A DNA stretch of 64,000 nt from Glandiceps talaboti (Eukaryota; Hemichordata; Enteropneusta; Spengelidae). This document shows positions 62,092-64,000 of the stretch, piece after piece; the first letter of the stretch is position 1, and every line of letters starts with the position of its first letter. The DNA lies in NCBI RefSeq assembly GCF_964340395.1, contig NC_135561.1, positions 21,149,740 to 21,213,739 of the forward strand. Reading direction: 5' to 3'. The position numbers were made by a program, and so were the translations under genes. A model generated the notes under the pieces. It was not told where the DNA came from. It saw only the letters and a program-made list of their open reading frames with translations, and made no database searches.

Positions 62092-62511
62092 GAGGTACAT
62101 TTGGTGAGTTCGTACAATTTTCTGGTCCATATATGTTCTCCTCACTCAATGGACATTTATAAATGCCCTTCGAACGACTTTCAGAAACTAAAAAACAAGA
62201 TTTGGGAGTTAAATATCAAAAAACAACAGGGCAAATCCCGGGCCGATGTACAGGAAAGCGCAACGAAGTTGTGGCATGCCAAATACAAAAATGACCGACG
62301 GTCATTAGCCGAGTTCATATCCCAGGAGGTCGAGTCGAAACAATCTATTTTGAAATATTTTTCAGTTAAACATCCGATGAAAGTGTTGCTGATGAGCCTA
62401 CACCCAGTCACGAAAGGTCTCCCATTTCAAATGCCGCAGGACAAGGTACATGCCCAAAATCTACGAATACAACAGGGGACCCAGGAACCGTGTGACAAAC
62501 AAAACAAATAA
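62092..62511 (+). CDS. Unidentified open frame inside the 3-kb element
   Basis: Encodes about 140 residues, including CPSNDFQKLKNKIWELNIKK, RRSLAEFISQEVESK and YFSVKHPMKVLLMS. The composition (charged, few low-complexity stretches) looks more protein-like than nearby frames. A donor-like AAGGTACATG follows QMPQDK at about 62445. The frame's end runs into the palindrome. I do not recognise a domain; it could be a fragment of a transposon protein or a chance frame. Confidence 0.3.
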   Translation, partial: EVHLVSSYNFLVHICSPHSMDIYKCPSNDFQKLKNKIWELNIKKQQGKSRADVQESATKLWHAKYKNDRRSLAEFISQEVESKQSILKYFSVKHPMKVLLMSLHPVTKGLPFQMPQDKVHAQNLRIQQGTQEPCDKQNK

Positions 62512-62903
62512 ATAAATAAATAACCTATCAAATAAATGACAAATGAACAAGCAAACGAACGAACGACAAGTATAGGGACAAATAAAATAATTAAATAAAC
62601 CAGCAAATAAACAGATACTCATGGGGGTATACTAGATATGTTTTTTTCCATACCCATCACTATTTTTTTATAGTGATGGGTATAGAAGAAAAAAAAACAT
62701 ATCTAGTATACCCCCATGAGTATCTGTTTATTTGCTGGTTTATTCATAGGGTGGAGGGTCTATGGTTTATTTAATTATTTTATTTGTCCCTATACTTGTC
62801 GTTCGTTTGCTTGTTCATTTGTCATTTATTTGATATTGTAATTATTTATTTATTTATTTGTTTGTTTTGTTTTGTTTGTCACACGGTTCCTGGGTCCCCT
62901 GTG
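62472..62903. repeat. Large near-perfect palindrome (~200-bp arms)
   Basis: The left arm from ACAGGGGACCCAGGAACCGT to CCATACCCATCACTAT is mirrored by ATAGTGATGGGTAT to ACGGTTCCTGGGTCCCCTGT. There is almost no loop (centre near 62668). The right arm has about 20 extra bases near 62745 (CATAGGGTGGAGGGTCTATG). Confidence 0.88.
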
Positions 62904-64000
62904 GACATACCAGTAATCAATGTGACTTGATGTGTAAATTCAGTGTTGTTGTGTTCTGTTGGTTTTCAATAAAAGTATTTTTCTGAGTTAGAATGGTTTT
63001 CTGTTTTTATTTATAATTCAGTAGTATATTGGTACGTTGATTGAAAGTGGAAGTATACAGTATGAGTCTGAAACGATTTTCAATTTTAGGTCAGTTAAGT
63101 TAGATGGCGGTGGGGGGGGGGGGAGTCTGGGACCTAACTTAAGCAATTAAGTTAGATATATTATATTGAACTTTTGATGTTGCCCCTTATGTAGACTGCA
63201 CATAGTTGTAAACACTTATCTCCCAGGAAGTGCGATAAGGGCCGTCCCCCGTGTTAAAAACACACATGTATAAACACACCTGGCATTCCACTGAAAAGAA
63301 CACACACAATACTACCTCATTTGTTTATGAATAAAGTGTTTAACAGTCTCAAGGTCATCCTGACCAGTCTGTTGCGGGTGAAGGACGAGTCTGTTGCGGG
63401 TGAAGGACGACATCAATTCACTTCAACTAAATATGGCAACAACAGAAAAATCAATTTTCTCCAAAACAAGAATATTGTACACTTTTATAGTTTCTGAGGA
63501 CGTCTGAATAAAAATAAAATTTCATTTTTGACCAATATAAAGTTACAGATTATAAAGAGACTCGTCAGTCTACCTGGAAACCTCAACTTACTTCAAGACG
63601 TCATATCAGCCCATTCGATCGTTGACCACAAACAACCATCTATCGCCAAGATCTATGTTCTCAGCCCCATTATGAAACAATCTTAATATTTTCAGAAGTA
63701 ATGAAAATGACCAGAAGAAAGCTTAAGATTGACGTCATTTTAAAGGAATATTAAATATCGGCTGAAACTCTCATTAAAATAATGCATTTAGAAAGTTTTA
63801 GAACCAACAATAAACATTTAAAAAAGTATAACGACTTAGTGTCCCGTACGACTGCATTGTCCCGCTGGACGCGTACGACTTAGTCTCTCGTACAACTGCA
63901 GTGTCCTGTATGACTTAGTGTCCCGTATGACTAATTTAATTTTCTAGACGTGAGCCAAGAATCGAATCAATACGTGTTGCACGTGCAGGCGAAAAGACGG

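Larger units (their letters stand above)
60953..63931. mobile_element. 3-kb long-TIR element with 17-bp repeats at both ends, in ADI1 intron 1
   Basis: Arms 60953-61514 and 63497-63931 are inverted copies, for example TTCTAAAACTTTCTAAATGC facing GCATTTAGAAAGTTTTAGAA. The outermost part of each arm is a tandem array of a 17-bp unit like ACTAAGTCGTACGGGAC: about 13 units on the left, fewer on the right. The interior holds an unidentified frame and a nested palindrome. No known transposase is seen, so it is non-autonomous or of an unrecognised type. I see no clear target duplication. Confidence 0.75.

Noticed and set aside
61911-62093. 60-residue frame upstream of the unidentified frame in the 3-kb element
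   Set aside because: No recognisable motif and it overlaps the neighbouring frame; I could not find a splice join between them.

Overview
This window is animal nuclear DNA: multi-exon genes with GT-AG introns, immunoglobulin-fold exons, abundant microsatellites and satellites, and DNA transposons. The gene types and the poly-C/poly-G-rich short inverted-repeat elements suggest a marine invertebrate. A lancelet or hemichordate-like deuterostome is my guess, but the sequence alone does not settle the species. A 100-base N run at 3647-3746 shows this is a draft assembly.

Minus strand, 6.9-43.5 kb: two tandem paralogues of the basigin/neuroplastin family. I rebuilt both from splice sites. Gene A (6901-17492, 358 aa) and gene B (27908-43494, 338 aa) have the same five-exon plan: signal peptide, three Ig domains on one exon each, then a transmembrane exon carrying the family's intramembrane glutamate. 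Every intron is phase 1. The introns of gene B hold a 31-bp satellite of about 4.4 kb, a 36-bp repeat and a 38-bp satellite of about 5 kb. The 38-bp satellite gives very long but spurious reading frames.

51.3-59.5 kb: an apparently complete DNA transposon of the ISL2EU type, about 8.1 kb with 13-bp terminal inverted repeats. A plus-strand gene (51514-56165) encodes a THAP zinc finger, a coiled coil and an intact DDE transposase. A minus-strand gene (54219-59385) encodes a SWIM zinc finger plus a YqaJ/lambda-exonuclease-like nuclease. The two genes are interleaved: the last exon of each lies inside an intron of the other. Both ends carry repeated CTACGACA-type motifs just inside the inverted repeats.

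59.7-64 kb: the promoter (CCAAT, CCAAT, TATA) and first coding exon of ADI1, the acireductone dioxygenase of methionine salvage, on the plus strand. Its first intron contains a 3-kb inverted-repeat element with 17-bp tandem repeats at both outer ends and a long palindrome inside. The other ADI1 exons must lie beyond 64 kb.

The remaining intergenic and intronic DNA is mostly non-autonomous elements: a 2.2-kb long-TIR element with an empty-site counterpart 12 kb away, a foldback element with a 5-bp target duplication, Harbinger-like elements flanked by TAA or TTA, a GGGACC-ended family in several copies, and a decayed LINE tail. Annotation rests on my reading of motifs and splice sites. No alignment or database search was run.
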